Assembly (NCBI RefSeq): GCF_004339025.1
Contig: NZ_SMFT01000001.1
Span: 186,001 to 250,000, forward strand
Source: Volucribacter psittacicida
Lineage (GTDB): Bacteria > Pseudomonadota > Gammaproteobacteria > Enterobacterales > Pasteurellaceae
DNA: 64,000 nucleotides
Direction of reading: 5' to 3'
A model generated the notes under the pieces. That model was not told the origin of the DNA and did no database searches. It saw only the letters and a program-made list of their open reading frames with translations. Positions 17,851 to 28,385 of the stretch are shown here, piece after piece. The translations under genes and the position numbers were made by a program. Position 1 is the stretch's first letter; each line of letters begins with the position of its first letter.

Positions 17851-17940
17851 GCTCATTTTTTATGTCAACTGATTAATTTTTGTTTATTTAATGTTTGTTG
17901 CATATCGTGAATATGTATAAATTTTTAAGGTAATATTTAT

Positions 17941-20900
17941 ATGAATAAAGTATTTAAAGTTATTTGGAGTAGAGCTTTTCAACAATTCATCGTTACTTCT
18001 GAACTTGGTAAAGGTTGTATCAAATCTTCTTGCCATTCAGATCATCATACGGATCAGCCTAATAAGCAAATAAAACGAATTTTTCATTTATCCGCAATAG
18101 CATTATTATTGACTTCTTTTCAAGTGCAAGCAGCGGTACAGATTGGCTCTACGGAAACCGATAGCGTTAAAACCAGTGGGGCTACGGCGGCAGGTGAGAA
18201 TGCTATTGCTATTGGTGCGGAAAGTAATGCACCTACACAGGGTTCAATTAGCATTGGTCAAGGTGCAGGAAAAGGAAGTAAAAATGCTACTGAAACGGGA
18301 TTAATTTCTAATATTTCTATTGGCACCAGTGCTGGGCAGAATTTGGGAGAGGTCGCTAAGGATAATGTGGCATTAGGGCGTGCTGCGGGTACCAATGTTT
18401 TAGGTGAAAATAATATTGCTATTGGTTCTGGAGCAAATCCGGGTTATTACGATCGCCGAACAGAGGCGGTATTTTCTGCAACGGATGCTCAGAAAGCCGG
18501 TAAAACGGTTATTACTAAAGAGCAGTTAAGTGGCAATATAGCCATTGGTGATCAAGCAAAATCACGAGGCAATTACGCTACAGCGATTGGTGGCGATGCT
18601 TTATCAGTAGGTTCACAATCTACGGCGTTTGGTAGTGGGTCAAGAGCATTTGGGGGAGAGACCACTGCATTAGGTGCTTATTCAGTGGCGGCTAAAACTC
18701 GTGCAATTGCCATTGGGCAAGATGCCAGTGCTTATAATGATGATTCTTTAGCCATCATGAATTCAGCATTAAGTATGGGAACACGAGCGATTGCCATTGG
18801 GCAATCATCACAAGCCAATGCGAATGATACGCTTGCTTTGGGCACGGGGGCGAAAGTTCTGAGTACAGGAGCAACGGTTACTTTTGCTGATGGTGCAACA
18901 GGTAATACAACGGCGATCAAAAAAGCCTCTCAAAAAGTATCTAGTGTTGATCGTAGTATAGATTCTATGGCTATAGGTAATTCAGCACAAATAACTGATT
19001 CAAAACAAGCCATTGCCATGGGTAAAAGTGCCACGGTAAATAAAGCGGCAAATAATGCCATTGCTATGGGGAATACGGCAACTGTTGATAAAGCTGATGG
19101 TATTGCGATAGGAAACAATGCCAAAGCCTCCCAAGCCAACAGTATTGCCTTGGGAGCAAATTCAGAAACCAGTGATGCGGTAGGTACAAGCCAAGCTACG
19201 GTTAATGGCATTAGCTATAGTGGTTTTTCAGGCAGCAATCCTAATAGTACCTTAAGTATCGGTAAAACGGGCGTAGAACGCACGATTACCAATGTGGCAG
19301 CAGGGCGTATTAGTGCCACTTCAACTGATGCCATTAACGGTAGCCAGTTATATTTAGTGGCTAATGCGTTGGGCAATGTGGCAAATAGCACTACAACCAT
19401 TTTAGGCGGTAATGCAACCGTAGGGACTGATGGCACTATTACCATGAGCAATATTGGTAATACAGGCAAAAATAATGTTCACGAGGCGATTGCGGCTGCC
19501 AAAACAGAAGTAAAAGCAGGAACCAATATTCAAAGCGTTACCTCTGAAATCGGAACAAATGGACAAACCATTTATACAGTTAATGCGAAAGGAGCTGCCG
19601 TTGAGGCGGGTTCAGATATTTCAATCACTTCCAGCAGCCAAAACAATATCACCACTTATACCGTTGCTTTAGCGGAAGCAACTAAGAAAACAATTACTGA
19701 TACTGCAAATCAAGCAACGACTAATGCAAACAATATTACCGCTTTGCAAGGCGATGTAGCAAACAATAAAACCAATATTAGTCAGCTACAAACTGAGGTA
19801 ACAAATCATACACAAAATATCAATAAAAATTCTGAAAATATCACCGCACTTCAACAAGGCTGGAATATTGGTAATCATAGCGGTGAAAAGGTGAAAGCCA
19901 TTACCGCAGGCAATCAAGTGAATTTTGTTAATGGCACAGGAACTACTGCCAATGTACAGGCAAGTGGCAATAATGCCAATGTGAGCTTTGATGTGAATAC
20001 GGCGACGTTATCTGCCAAAGATGGTGTCGTGTCTTCCGATAAAACGGGCAATAACTTTGCCACCGCAAGCAATGTCGCTGAGATGATTAATCAAGCTAAC
20101 ACTTCGCTAAGTAACAAAGGGACTGTTTATTCAGGCGATGTAGCAAGTGAAACCAATAATACCTTTACCCAAGCCTTGGGTGCAGAAACCAAAATTATCG
20201 GCGGGCAAACAGATAAAACAAAATTAAGTGATAACAATATCGGTGTCGTTTCTAATGGTACAGATACTTTAACCATTAAATTGGCGAAAGATTTAGTGGA
20301 TTTAACCAGTGCTAATTTTGTTGATGGGGCGGGTAATGAAACGTCTATTACCGCAGCGGCAACCACAATGACGGATGCAAATCAGCTAATGGCTATTCGC
20401 AGTGCAGAGCGTACATTATTTATCGATCCTAATTCCAGCAAAGATCCTGTGAGCTTAAGTGCTGAAGGCTTAGATAACGGCGGTAATAAAATTACCAAGG
20501 TGGCAGCAGGAACAGCAGATACAGATGCGGTGAATGTCAAACAATTAAATGAGTTAGCCAATAAAGATTTAACCTTTGCAGGTGATACTGGTACTGATGT
20601 TAAACGTAAACTCGGAGAAACCTTGAAAATTGCTGGGGGAGCGGATAGTAACTTAACGGATAACAATATTGGCGTGGTGGCTGATGGCAATCAACTCACA
20701 GTGAAATTATCTGAGAATTTAGCAGGGTTGAGCAGTGCTGGTTTTGAAGATAATCTAGGTAATAGCTTAGATATTACAGGAAATCAAATTTATTTGTCTG
20801 ATGGTAATATTGATACATCTAGTTTGTACACTCGTGAAGGCATTAGCTTTATGAGTAATGGTCAGGAAACCGTCAGTTTAACCAATCAAGGGTTAAATAA

Positions 20901-23721
20901 CGGCGGTAATAAAATTACCAACGTGGCAGCAGGGACGGCGGATACAGATGCAGTAAATTATGGACAACTTAAAGAAATCAAAACAGCAGCGGAAACAGCG
21001 GCTAACCGTACTAATTATTTCCATGTGAATACAGGCGAAGCCAATCAAGCAGCAGGCGATGCTACTACGAATGCAGGTTCTGTTGATGCTAAAGGTGGAG
21101 CTACTGGCAAGAAAGCATTAGCGGCAGGTGTTAATGCCCAAGCCGCAGGGGAAAATGGGATTTCTGTGGGCTATGGTGCAGGCGTAAACTCAACGGGCAG
21201 TAATAATATTGCTTTAGGGGTAAGTGCAGGACAAAATATTTCAGGCAATGATAATGTCAGTATTGGTAATAGAGCCAATTATAATCGTGGCAATGTAAAA
21301 CGTACGGTGGCTATTGGCTCAGGAGCCATGGCATATAATGATTTTGATATTGCCTTAGGGGCAGGTTCACAAACGGAGCCATTGGATACAGATACAGGTT
21401 TTCCAGATCCTGTAGAAAATGCCACAATTAACGGTTTAAATTATGATTTTAATAGCGGTACTTGGGTGTCAGGCACCTTAAGTTTAGGCAATAGCAATGG
21501 CGATAGTTCCTTTAATTCTCGCCGTATTACTAATGTCGCCGCAGGGCGAGTAACCGCTACTTCTACGGATGCTGTAAATGGTAGCCAATTATTTGCTTTA
21601 GCCAATACCTTGGGGAATGTTGCCAATGATACTGTTTCTATATTAGGCGGTAATGCAGAGGTTGCTACAGATGGCAGCATTACCATGAGCAATATTGGGG
21701 GGACAGGAAAAGATACGGTTGATGAAGCTATTGCTGCGGCAAAAACAGAAGTAAAAGCAGGAACCAATATTCAAAGCGTTACCGCTGAAGCCGGCACAAA
21801 TGGACAAACCATTTATACGGTTAATGCGAAAGGCGCAGCGGTTCAGGCAGGCTCAGATATTACGGTTAGTTCGCAAACTGATAGTAACAATGTAACAACC
21901 TATACTGTTTCCTTATCAGCAGATACGAAACAAATGATTACGGATACGGCAACTAAAGCCAACACAAATGCAACTGATATTGTTAACTTAAAAACTGATG
22001 TTGCAAACAATAAGGCAGATATCGCAACTAATAAAGCGGATATTGCGACCAATAAAGCCGATATCGCAACTAATAAGGCAAATATCGCGACCAATAAGGC
22101 AGATATCGCAACCAATAAGGCGGATATTGCGACTAATAAAGCCGATATCGCAACCAATAAAGCGGATATTGCGAGCAATAAGGTAGATATCGCAACCAAT
22201 AAGGCAGATATCGCAACCAATAAAGCGGATATTGCGAGTAATAAGGCAGATATCGCAACTAATAAAGCGGATATTGCGATTAATAAGGCAGATATCGCAA
22301 CTAATAAGGCGGATATTGCGACTAATAAAGCGGATATTGCAACCAATAAAGCGGATATTGCGATTAATAAGGCAGATATCGCAACTAATAAGGCGGATAT
22401 TGCAACCAATAAAGCGGATATTGCGGCCAATAAAGCAGATATCGCAACTAATAAGGCGGATATTGCGACCAATAAAGCAGATATCGCAACTAATAAGGCG
22501 GATATTGCGACTAATAAAGCGGATATTGCGAGCAATAAGGCAGATATCGCAACCAATAAAGCGGATATTGCGAGCAATAAGGCAGATGTCGCAACTAATA
22601 AAGCGGATATTGCAACTAACAAAGCAGATATTGCGACTAATAAAGCTACTATTGAAAAAGGTACAGTTTATTCAGGTGATGTGCAAGATAGCAACGCATC
22701 TAGTAATAAATTTACCCAAGCCTTGGGCAATGAAACTAAAATTATCGGCGGACAAGCCGATAAAACCAAATTAAGCGATAATAATATTGGGGTAGTGTCC
22801 AATGGTTCTGATACCTTAACCGTTAAATTAGCCAAAGATTTAACAGGTTTAACCAGTGTATCCGCAAATACCTTTAAGGCAGGTAGCACAACGATTACGA
22901 ATAATAGTATAACCATGGGTAGCGGAGCAAATGCGGTAAGTTTGACAGATACGGGTTTAAATAACGGCAATAATAAAATTACTGGTGTCAAAGCTGGTGA
23001 TATTTCGGCAACAAGCACTGATGCGGTAAATGGTCGTCAGCTTAATAAAGTCTATAATTTTTCTGATGATATGATTACTTTATTAGGGGGGAATGCTGCA
23101 ATGAATGAAGAAGGCAATATTGCGATGAGTAATATTGGTGGCACTGGTTATGATAATATCAATGATGCCGTTGCAGCGGCAACCACCAAGGTTACTCAAG
23201 GCGATAATATTGAGGTTACGACAATCAGCAATACAGATGGTAGTAAGACTTATCGAGTTGCTACGGCAAAAGACGTTAGCTTTACTTCTGTTACTGTGGG
23301 CAATGTGGCGATTAATGAGTCTGGCATTAATGCTGGAAATAAGAAAATCACCAATATTGCCCCAGGGGAGTTATCAGAAAACAGTACTGATGCTGTAAAT
23401 GGTAGTCAATTACACGCAACAAATCAGCAGGTTATCCGTAATGCTCAAGCGATTAATCAACTAGCGGGTCATATTGATCAGGTTGATCGTGATTTACGAG
23501 GTGGTATTGCTGGTGCAATGGCAATGTCTGGTTTATATCAAGCCACTCATCCAGGAAAATCTATGGTATCCGCTGGGGTAGGGGCTTATAAAGGGCAAAG
23601 TGCGATTGCGGTAGGATATTCTCGCTTATCCGATAATGGTAAATTGGGCGTTAAGTTTTCAGTGAATTCCAATACGCGTGGAGATAGTGGTGTTGCAGCA
23701 AGTATTGGTTACCAATGGTAA
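17941..23721 (+). CDS. Trimeric autotransporter adhesin (YadA/Hia-like)
   Basis: A 1926-residue type Vc secreted adhesin. Residues 1-65 form an extended signal peptide (MNKVFKVIWSRAFQQFIV, then a second hydrophobic part ending FQVQAA). Residues about 66-470 hold YadA-head left-handed repeats of the type AIAIGxxA. Neck/HANS motifs (TSTDAVNGSQL forms) recur at several points. A block near 440-560 is repeated near 1190-1310, and a KGTVYSGDV...TKIIGG block near 725 recurs near 1575. Residues 1357-1566 are a pure heptad coiled coil. The last 70 residues (GGIAGAMAMSGLYQ to SIGYQW) are the YadA membrane anchor ending in an aromatic residue. It is expected on the surface, binding host or other cells; the ligand is unknown. 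Confidence 0.96.
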   Translation: MNKVFKVIWSRAFQQFIVTSELGKGCIKSSCHSDHHTDQPNKQIKRIFHLSAIALLLTSFQVQAAVQIGSTETDSVKTSGATAAGENAIAIGAESNAPTQGSISIGQGAGKGSKNATETGLISNISIGTSAGQNLGEVAKDNVALGRAAGTNVLGENNIAIGSGANPGYYDRRTEAVFSATDAQKAGKTVITKEQLSGNIAIGDQAKSRGNYATAIGGDALSVGSQSTAFGSGSRAFGGETTALGAYSVAAKTRAIAIGQDASAYNDDSLAIMNSALSMGTRAIAIGQSSQANANDTLALGTGAKVLSTGATVTFADGATGNTTAIKKASQKVSSVDRSIDSMAIGNSAQITDSKQAIAMGKSATVNKAANNAIAMGNTATVDKADGIAIGNNAKASQANSIALGANSETSDAVGTSQATVNGISYSGFSGSNPNSTLSIGKTGVERTITNVAAGRISATSTDAINGSQLYLVANALGNVANSTTTILGGNATVGTDGTITMSNIGNTGKNNVHEAIAAAKTEVKAGTNIQSVTSEIGTNGQTIYTVNAKGAAVEAGSDISITSSSQNNITTYTVALAEATKKTITDTANQATTNANNITALQGDVANNKTNISQLQTEVTNHTQNINKNSENITALQQGWNIGNHSGEKVKAITAGNQVNFVNGTGTTANVQASGNNANVSFDVNTATLSAKDGVVSSDKTGNNFATASNVAEMINQANTSLSNKGTVYSGDVASETNNTFTQALGAETKIIGGQTDKTKLSDNNIGVVSNGTDTLTIKLAKDLVDLTSANFVDGAGNETSITAAATTMTDANQLMAIRSAERTLFIDPNSSKDPVSLSAEGLDNGGNKITKVAAGTADTDAVNVKQLNELANKDLTFAGDTGTDVKRKLGETLKIAGGADSNLTDNNIGVVADGNQLTVKLSENLAGLSSAGFEDNLGNSLDITGNQIYLSDGNIDTSSLYTREGISFMSNGQETVSLTNQGLNNGGNKITNVAAGTADTDAVNYGQLKEIKTAAETAANRTNYFHVNTGEANQAAGDATTNAGSVDAKGGATGKKALAAGVNAQAAGENGISVGYGAGVNSTGSNNIALGVSAGQNISGNDNVSIGNRANYNRGNVKRTVAIGSGAMAYNDFDIALGAGSQTEPLDTDTGFPDPVENATINGLNYDFNSGTWVSGTLSLGNSNGDSSFNSRRITNVAAGRVTATSTDAVNGSQLFALANTLGNVANDTVSILGGNAEVATDGSITMSNIGGTGKDTVDEAIAAAKTEVKAGTNIQSVTAEAGTNGQTIYTVNAKGAAVQAGSDITVSSQTDSNNVTTYTVSLSADTKQMITDTATKANTNATDIVNLKTDVANNKADIATNKADIATNKADIATNKANIATNKADIATNKADIATNKADIATNKADIASNKVDIATNKADIATNKADIASNKADIATNKADIAINKADIATNKADIATNKADIATNKADIAINKADIATNKADIATNKADIAANKADIATNKADIATNKADIATNKADIATNKADIASNKADIATNKADIASNKADVATNKADIATNKADIATNKATIEKGTVYSGDVQDSNASSNKFTQALGNETKIIGGQADKTKLSDNNIGVVSNGSDTLTVKLAKDLTGLTSVSANTFKAGSTTITNNSITMGSGANAVSLTDTGLNNGNNKITGVKAGDISATSTDAVNGRQLNKVYNFSDDMITLLGGNAAMNEEGNIAMSNIGGTGYDNINDAVAAATTKVTQGDNIEVTTISNTDGSKTYRVATAKDVSFTSVTVGNVAINESGINAGNKKITNIAPGELSENSTDAVNGSQLHATNQQVIRNAQAINQLAGHIDQVDRDLRGGIAGAMAMSGLYQATHPGKSMVSAGVGAYKGQSAIAVGYSRLSDNGKLGVKFSVNSNTRGDSGVAASIGYQW
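22009..22638 (+). repeat. Thirty tandem 21-bp repeats encoding NKADIAT heptads
   Basis: Thirty consecutive in-frame copies of a 21-bp unit encode NKADIAT with few changes (ASN, IN, AAN, one NKVDIAT, one NKANIAT, one ADVAT). It forms a long trimeric coiled-coil stalk. The DNA repeats are near-identical, so unit number can change by recombination or slippage without shifting the frame. Confidence 0.95.
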
Positions 23722-23752
23722 TCTCTATTTGTAAAAAATGTGTAAAAAGTAT

Positions 23753-23783
23753 TTAAGGCATGATTTTTCATGCCTTAATTTTT
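23753..23783 (+). terminator. Terminator after the adhesin gene
   Basis: TTAAGGCATGA/TCATGCCTTAA stem with TTTT loop and a T run. Confidence 0.85.
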
Positions 23784-23963
23784 ATCATTATCTTAAATTG
23801 AAATAGCTAATATTTGTTGTTCAAAAAATAACAAAAAATACTAAAAATATTTGTAATGGATCACAGTTTTTAACGGATACCTTATGGCAGTTATTTACAT
23901 AAAATAACAATCTGCTAAAATGCGCCTGCTTCAATTAGGAGTGTTTTTATTAAGGTTTTTATT

Positions 23964-25505
23964 ATGTTATGGTTTTTATTTTGTGTAGGGCTATTAGTGG
24001 CTGGCTATTTTCTTTATGGTGGTTTAATAGAGAAAATTTTTAAAATCAACCCTCAACGCCTAACTCCCGCTCATTCTATGTCTGATGGCATTGACTATGT
24101 GCCAATGTCTAAAAAGAAAATCTGGTTAATTCAATTATTAAATATCGCTGGTACAGGTCCTATTTTTGGCCCTATTTTGGGGGCATTATATGGGCCTGTG
24201 GCGATGTTATGGATTGTATTTGGTTGTATTTTTGCTGGTGCGGTACATGACTATTTTTGTGGTATGTTAAGTATTCGCAATAAAGGGGCGAATATTCCTT
24301 ATTTAACGGGAAAATATATTGGTCAACCTGCAAAACATTTTATGAATGTTTTTGCCATTGTTTTATTACTTCTTGTCGGCGTGGTCTTTGTAGCAAGCCC
24401 TGCTAACTTATTAAGTAGTATTACTTCTGAATTATTAGGGGCAGGAAGTTTAAGTTCTAATGCTGTTAATGAAGAAGTGACTTCAGGATCTGCCACAATT
24501 TTGGTAACTTGGACAGCGATTATTTTCATTTATTACATTATTGCGACCTTATTACCAATTGATAAAATTATTGGACGTATCTATCCATTATTTGGTGCAT
24601 TGTTGCTCTTTATGACCTTTGGAATGTTCTTTGGGTTTATTTTAAATGATATTTCATTCTTTAGAACCTTATTCCCAGATGTTGGTTTTTGGGGCTTGGA
24701 AGTAGGTATTACGGATTTCTTTAAAAATATGAATACCTCAAACTTACCAATTTGGCCAATGCTATTTATTACTATTGCTTGTGGTGCGATTTCAGGTTTC
24801 CATGCGACACAAACTCCATTAATGGCACGTTGTGCGAAAAATGAAAGTGAAGCTCGCTTTATTTTCTATGGTGCGATGATTGCGGAAGGGGTGATTGCTT
24901 TAATTTGGTGTATGGTTGGATTAAGTTTCTATGAAAGTCCAGAAGCCATTAATGAAGCGATTAATGTAGGTACGCCTGCGAAAGTGGTTTATGACTCAGC
25001 TATCGGTATGTTAGGCTTATTTGGTGGTATTCTTGCGGTATTAGGGGTGGTGGTATTGCCTATTACTTCTGGAGATACAGCTTTCCGTGCAGCACGTTTA
25101 CTCATTGCGGATTTCTTTAAATTAGAACAACGTTCATTCTCCAAACGTTTAATGATCGCCATTCCTTTATTTGTACTTGGCTTTATTATTTCTCGTGTGG
25201 ATTTCCAAGTATTATGGCGTTATTTCGGTTGGGCAAACCAAACTACCGCAATGATAATGATGTGGACAGCTGCCGCTTATTTATATCGTTATCAAAAATT
25301 CCATTGGGTATGTACGTTACCTGCGATGTTTATGACGATGGTATGTACAACTTACATCGCTTATGCGCCTATCGGTTTACATCTAAGTTATGATGTTGCT
25401 GTTTGGGTGGCTTTTGCAATAACAGTTATTGTTACTTTTGCATTCTTTAAATTCCTTAAACCTTTAGATAAGGAACAAGAAGCTGAATTAGAAAATGCAA
25501 AATAA
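23964..25505 (+). CDS. CstA-family carbon starvation/peptide-pyruvate carrier, short form
   Basis: A polytopic inner-membrane protein of 513 residues. The N-terminal half carries hallmark CstA segments: GIDYVPMSKKKIWLIQ, IAGTGPIFGPILGALYGP, FAGAVHDYFCGMLSIRNKG and SGFHATQTPLMARC. E. coli CstA and BtsT are about 700 residues, so this is the shorter variant common in several bacteria. CstA proteins import peptides or pyruvate; the substrate here is not known. It has its own terminator and no operon partner. Confidence 0.88.
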   Translation: MLWFLFCVGLLVAGYFLYGGLIEKIFKINPQRLTPAHSMSDGIDYVPMSKKKIWLIQLLNIAGTGPIFGPILGALYGPVAMLWIVFGCIFAGAVHDYFCGMLSIRNKGANIPYLTGKYIGQPAKHFMNVFAIVLLLLVGVVFVASPANLLSSITSELLGAGSLSSNAVNEEVTSGSATILVTWTAIIFIYYIIATLLPIDKIIGRIYPLFGALLLFMTFGMFFGFILNDISFFRTLFPDVGFWGLEVGITDFFKNMNTSNLPIWPMLFITIACGAISGFHATQTPLMARCAKNESEARFIFYGAMIAEGVIALIWCMVGLSFYESPEAINEAINVGTPAKVVYDSAIGMLGLFGGILAVLGVVVLPITSGDTAFRAARLLIADFFKLEQRSFSKRLMIAIPLFVLGFIISRVDFQVLWRYFGWANQTTAMIMMWTAAAYLYRYQKFHWVCTLPAMFMTMVCTTYIAYAPIGLHLSYDVAVWVAFAITVIVTFAFFKFLKPLDKEQEAELENAK

Positions 25506-25533
25506 ATCAATTTTAAAATAACGGAATAGAAAT

Positions 25534-25562
25534 AAAATCTGCCTATATTGGGCAGATTTTTT
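25534..25562 (+). terminator. Terminator after the CstA-family gene
   Basis: AAAATCTGCC/GGGCAGATTTT stem followed by T residues. Confidence 0.85.
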
Positions 25563-25681
25563 CTATTATTAAAAGTGCGGTACGTTTTGATAAAATTTTT
25601 AGCACTTTCGATCATTGATTATCTTCTCATTTTTGTTAATTTTTTGTAACATTTATTATTGTTATTTACCTAAGGATGGTT

Positions 25682-26287
25682 ATGACCTTATCTGCTTTAC
25701 TTTCTGGTTTCGGTGTAGGATTGTCTTTAATTCTTGCCATAGGTGCACAAAATGCCTTTGTTCTTAAACAGGGTATCAAACGCCAATATGTTTTTACGGT
25801 GTGTTTGATTTGTGCCTGCTCCGATGCGATTTTGATTTCATTAGGGGTGTTTGGTTTTGGGCGAATTATTCAGCAATATCCTTTGATTGTTGAAATAGCA
25901 CGTTATTTTGGGGCGTTATTCCTTTTCGTTTATGGATTAAAAAGTTTTCATACCGCGATAAAGCATAACAATAGCCTACAAGCACAAGGACAAGAACATC
26001 AACAGCTAGGTAAAATCATTTTAATTTGCCTGGCTTTTACTTGGCTTAATCCCCATGTTTATTTAGATACGGTGATTTTAATTGGTGCCATTTCTACGCA
26101 ATTTATGGCGAAATATGCTTTTGCGGTGGGAGCAATGCTGGCTTCATTCCTATTCTTTTTCAGTTTAGGTTATGGCGCTAAAATGTTGCGTCCTTTGTTT
26201 GCAAACCCGAAATCTTGGAAAATATTAGAAGTATTGATTGGGATTATTATGTGGGGTATTGCGTTATCCCTGTTATGGAATAATTAA
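25682..26287 (+). CDS. LysE/ArgO-family amino acid exporter
   Basis: A 201-residue inner-membrane exporter with about six helices. The N-terminal motif LSLILAIGAQNAFVLKQGIKR and the middle LAFTWLNPHVYLDTVILIG are typical of ArgO/LysE proteins, which export arginine or lysine. ATG 25676 is also in frame, but it overlaps the AAGGA ribosome site that serves ATG 25682. Monocistronic, with an uptake signal upstream at about 25575. Confidence 0.9.
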   Translation: MTLSALLSGFGVGLSLILAIGAQNAFVLKQGIKRQYVFTVCLICACSDAILISLGVFGFGRIIQQYPLIVEIARYFGALFLFVYGLKSFHTAIKHNNSLQAQGQEHQQLGKIILICLAFTWLNPHVYLDTVILIGAISTQFMAKYAFAVGAMLASFLFFFSLGYGAKMLRPLFANPKSWKILEVLIGIIMWGIALSLLWNN

Positions 26288-26294
26288 TTTAAAC

Positions 26295-26316
26295 AAGGCA
26301 TAGAAACCTATGCCTT
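26295..26316. terminator. Shared terminator between converging genes
   Basis: AAGGCATAG/CTATGCCTT hairpin between the exporter and lldD stops, able to act in both directions although the T runs are short. Confidence 0.7.
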
Positions 26317-26324
26317 ATTAGGTA

Positions 26325-27470
26325 TTAGAGCGATTTCAAATCCACTAAGGCATCAGCAGTAATATCGCTGATTTTTTGATTACTGGTTAATGTCATCGCG
26401 ACTTTCATTTCTTTATGGAAAATATCAAACATATTTTCTACACCAGCTTGTCCAGCGGCACCTAAGGCATAAACAAATGCACGGCCTAATAAGCAAGCAT
26501 CAGCACCTAAGGCGATCATTCGTACCACATCAAGTCCATTGCGAATACCAGAGTCCGCAAGAATTTTTATATCACCTTTAACAGCATCAGCAATAGCAGG
26601 TAAGGCTCTCGCACTGGATAAAACACCGTCTAATTGGCGACCACCATGGTTAGACACTACAATACCATCAGCGCCAAAACGCACCGCATCTTTGGCATCA
26701 TCAGGATCAAGAATACCTTTAATTACCATTGGGCCGTCCCAAAACTCACGAATCCATTCTAAATCTCTCCATGAAATAGAAGGATCGAAGTTTTGGGTGA
26801 GCCAACCGATATAATCATCTAATCCAATTTGTTTTCCCATATAATGAGAAACATTGCCAAGGGTATGGGGCTTGCCTTTTATCCCAACATCCCAAGCCCA
26901 AAATGGGTGTAAGGCGGCTTGTAATACTCGGCGAATTTCTTTATAAGGACCGCTCATACCTGAATGCATATCACGGTATCTTGCCCCTGGTGTTGGCATA
27001 TCTACGGTAAAGACCAATGTTGAACAACCCGCCGCTTTTGCACGTTGTAATGCATCTTTCATAAAGCCACGATCACGCAATACATATAATTGGAACCACA
27101 TTGGGCGCTTTATGGCGGGAGCAACTTCTTCTATCGGGCAAATGGATACGGTAGAAAGGGTAAAGGGAACGCCTTTTTTATCAGCCGCTTTCGCCGCTTG
27201 TACTTCGCCACGTCTCGCATACATACCCAAAGCGCCAACAGGTGCAAGTGCTACAGGCATTGAGAGTTTTTCACCAAATAATTCTATTTCTGTATTGAGA
27301 TCGGACATATCTTTGAGTACACGTTGACGTAACGCAATATTCGCAAGATCGCTGACATTACGCTGTAATGTTTGTTCTGCATAGGAACCACCATCGGCAT
27401 AATGGAACATAAATGGGGGAACACGACGGCGTGCCGCCTTGCGATAATCATTGGCTGATGAAATAATCAT
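26325..27470 (-). CDS. lldD: L-lactate dehydrogenase (FMN-dependent, quinone-linked)
   Basis: LldD oxidises L-lactate to pyruvate and passes electrons to the quinone pool at the inner membrane. The 381-residue protein shows the alpha-hydroxy-acid oxidase core: [25 protein letters not shown], the substrate Tyr/Arg region [19 protein letters not shown], and the catalytic histidine in [12 protein letters not shown] followed by the phosphate loop [11 protein letters not shown]. Lactate use is typical of Pasteurellaceae in the host. It stands alone here, without lldP or lldR. Confidence 0.97.
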   Translation of the reverse strand: MIISSANDYRKAARRRVPPFMFHYADGGSYAEQTLQRNVSDLANIALRQRVLKDMSDLNTEIELFGEKLSMPVALAPVGALGMYARRGEVQAAKAADKKGVPFTLSTVSICPIEEVAPAIKRPMWFQLYVLRDRGFMKDALQRAKAAGCSTLVFTVDMPTPGARYRDMHSGMSGPYKEIRRVLQAALHPFWAWDVGIKGKPHTLGNVSHYMGKQIGLDDYIGWLTQNFDPSISWRDLEWIREFWDGPMVIKGILDPDDAKDAVRFGADGIVVSNHGGRQLDGVLSSARALPAIADAVKGDIKILADSGIRNGLDVVRMIALGADACLLGRAFVYALGAAGQAGVENMFDIFHKEMKVAMTLTSNQKISDITADALVDLKSL

Positions 27471-27708
27471 TATATGAACCTCTTATATAAGATAATTAAT
27501 AGGATAGCTGTCTCACTTTGGATATGATGGGCTATCACTACATTTTGATAACACTGCAATAACAATAATAGAAATACTTATTATTTGCAAATGTAAAAAG
27601 AGGAAATATAAGCATAAGAGAGAGTTTTATTAAGAAATGAGAATTTGATCACAGTATTATTGCTACCTATTTATAATATTATTTTGTTTTACTTTAAATT
27701 GGAAAAAA

Positions 27709-28347
27709 TTATAAATGATCCATATCATTAACCGATTCAATAACATACCCTCGATGATTTTCATTTTCTTGATATTTAACAATACTAATAGCCGTATTGG
27801 CAAGGGATACACTCAGTTCTGGGTCGCGGTGTTGTTGCCAAGGGATATTGTTGATGAGGGCGAGTAATAAACGTAGGGTATGCCCATGGGAAACAATAAG
27901 GATATTGCCTTGTTGATGATTTTGGGTAATTTGTTGGATTGCTTGTTCAACACGTTGGGCTAATTGAGCGTAGGTTTCGCCGCCGTTTAGGGCTTGATAA
28001 GCCTCTGGTTGATGTTGCATAGCATAAAATTCTTGGTTTTCGGTTTGTTTGAGTTCCGCAATGGATTGTCCTTCCCAAGCACCAAAATCCTGTTCATTGA
28101 GTTGAGCAAGGGGGATAATGGGGCTATTTTTGCCTGCTAGGATATATTGAGCAGTATCAATGGTGCGTTGTAATTGGCTAGTATAAACTGCGGTAAAATC
28201 AATTTGTTTGAGCTTTTGTCCTGTGCGTTTGGCTCCCTCAATGCCTTGAGGGGTAAGGGGAGAATTTTTTGCCCCTTGTAATAAGCCTTGTTCATTCCAT
28301 TCTGTGCGTCCATGGCGAACTAAATATAGCGTTAATGTTTTTGTCAT
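27709..28347 (-). CDS. Histidine phosphatase family protein
   Basis: A phosphoglycerate mutase-like phosphatase of 212 residues. The phosphohistidine motif is LVRHGRTEWNEQG near the N-terminus, the acidic residue is in LNEQDFGAWEGQS and the second His in ILIVSHGHTLRLLL. The frame opens upstream at 28380, but ATG 28347 with AAAGG before it matches the family start. Cofactor-independent mutase, cobalamin-type and sugar phosphatases all look like this, so the substrate is open. Confidence 0.88.
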   Translation of the reverse strand: MTKTLTLYLVRHGRTEWNEQGLLQGAKNSPLTPQGIEGAKRTGQKLKQIDFTAVYTSQLQRTIDTAQYILAGKNSPIIPLAQLNEQDFGAWEGQSIAELKQTENQEFYAMQHQPEAYQALNGGETYAQLAQRVEQAIQQITQNHQQGNILIVSHGHTLRLLLALINNIPWQQHRDPELSVSLANTAISIVKYQENENHRGYVIESVNDMDHL

Positions 28348-28385
28348 AACCTTTGTTGTTCCTGTTGCTAAGTGAAACATAGCGT

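Noticed and set aside
21900-22622. A 240-codon open frame on the minus strand through the adhesin repeats
   Set aside because: It is a monotonous read-through of the 21-bp repeats (LLVAISA units) and exists only because the repeat unit has no stop in that frame. Similar frames at 21998 and 22232 on the plus strand are the same artefact.
22009-22638. The repeat array as a CRISPR-like array
   Set aside because: The 21-bp units are directly adjacent, with no spacers, and are in frame inside the adhesin.
27471-27708. Degenerate palindromic repeat copies near 27508 and 27690
   Set aside because: Only short pieces match (TCTCACTTTGGAT, TTTACTTTAAATTGGAAA) and the paired end is missing, so I cannot support either as a copy. 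Nothing else is seen in this 238-bp gap.
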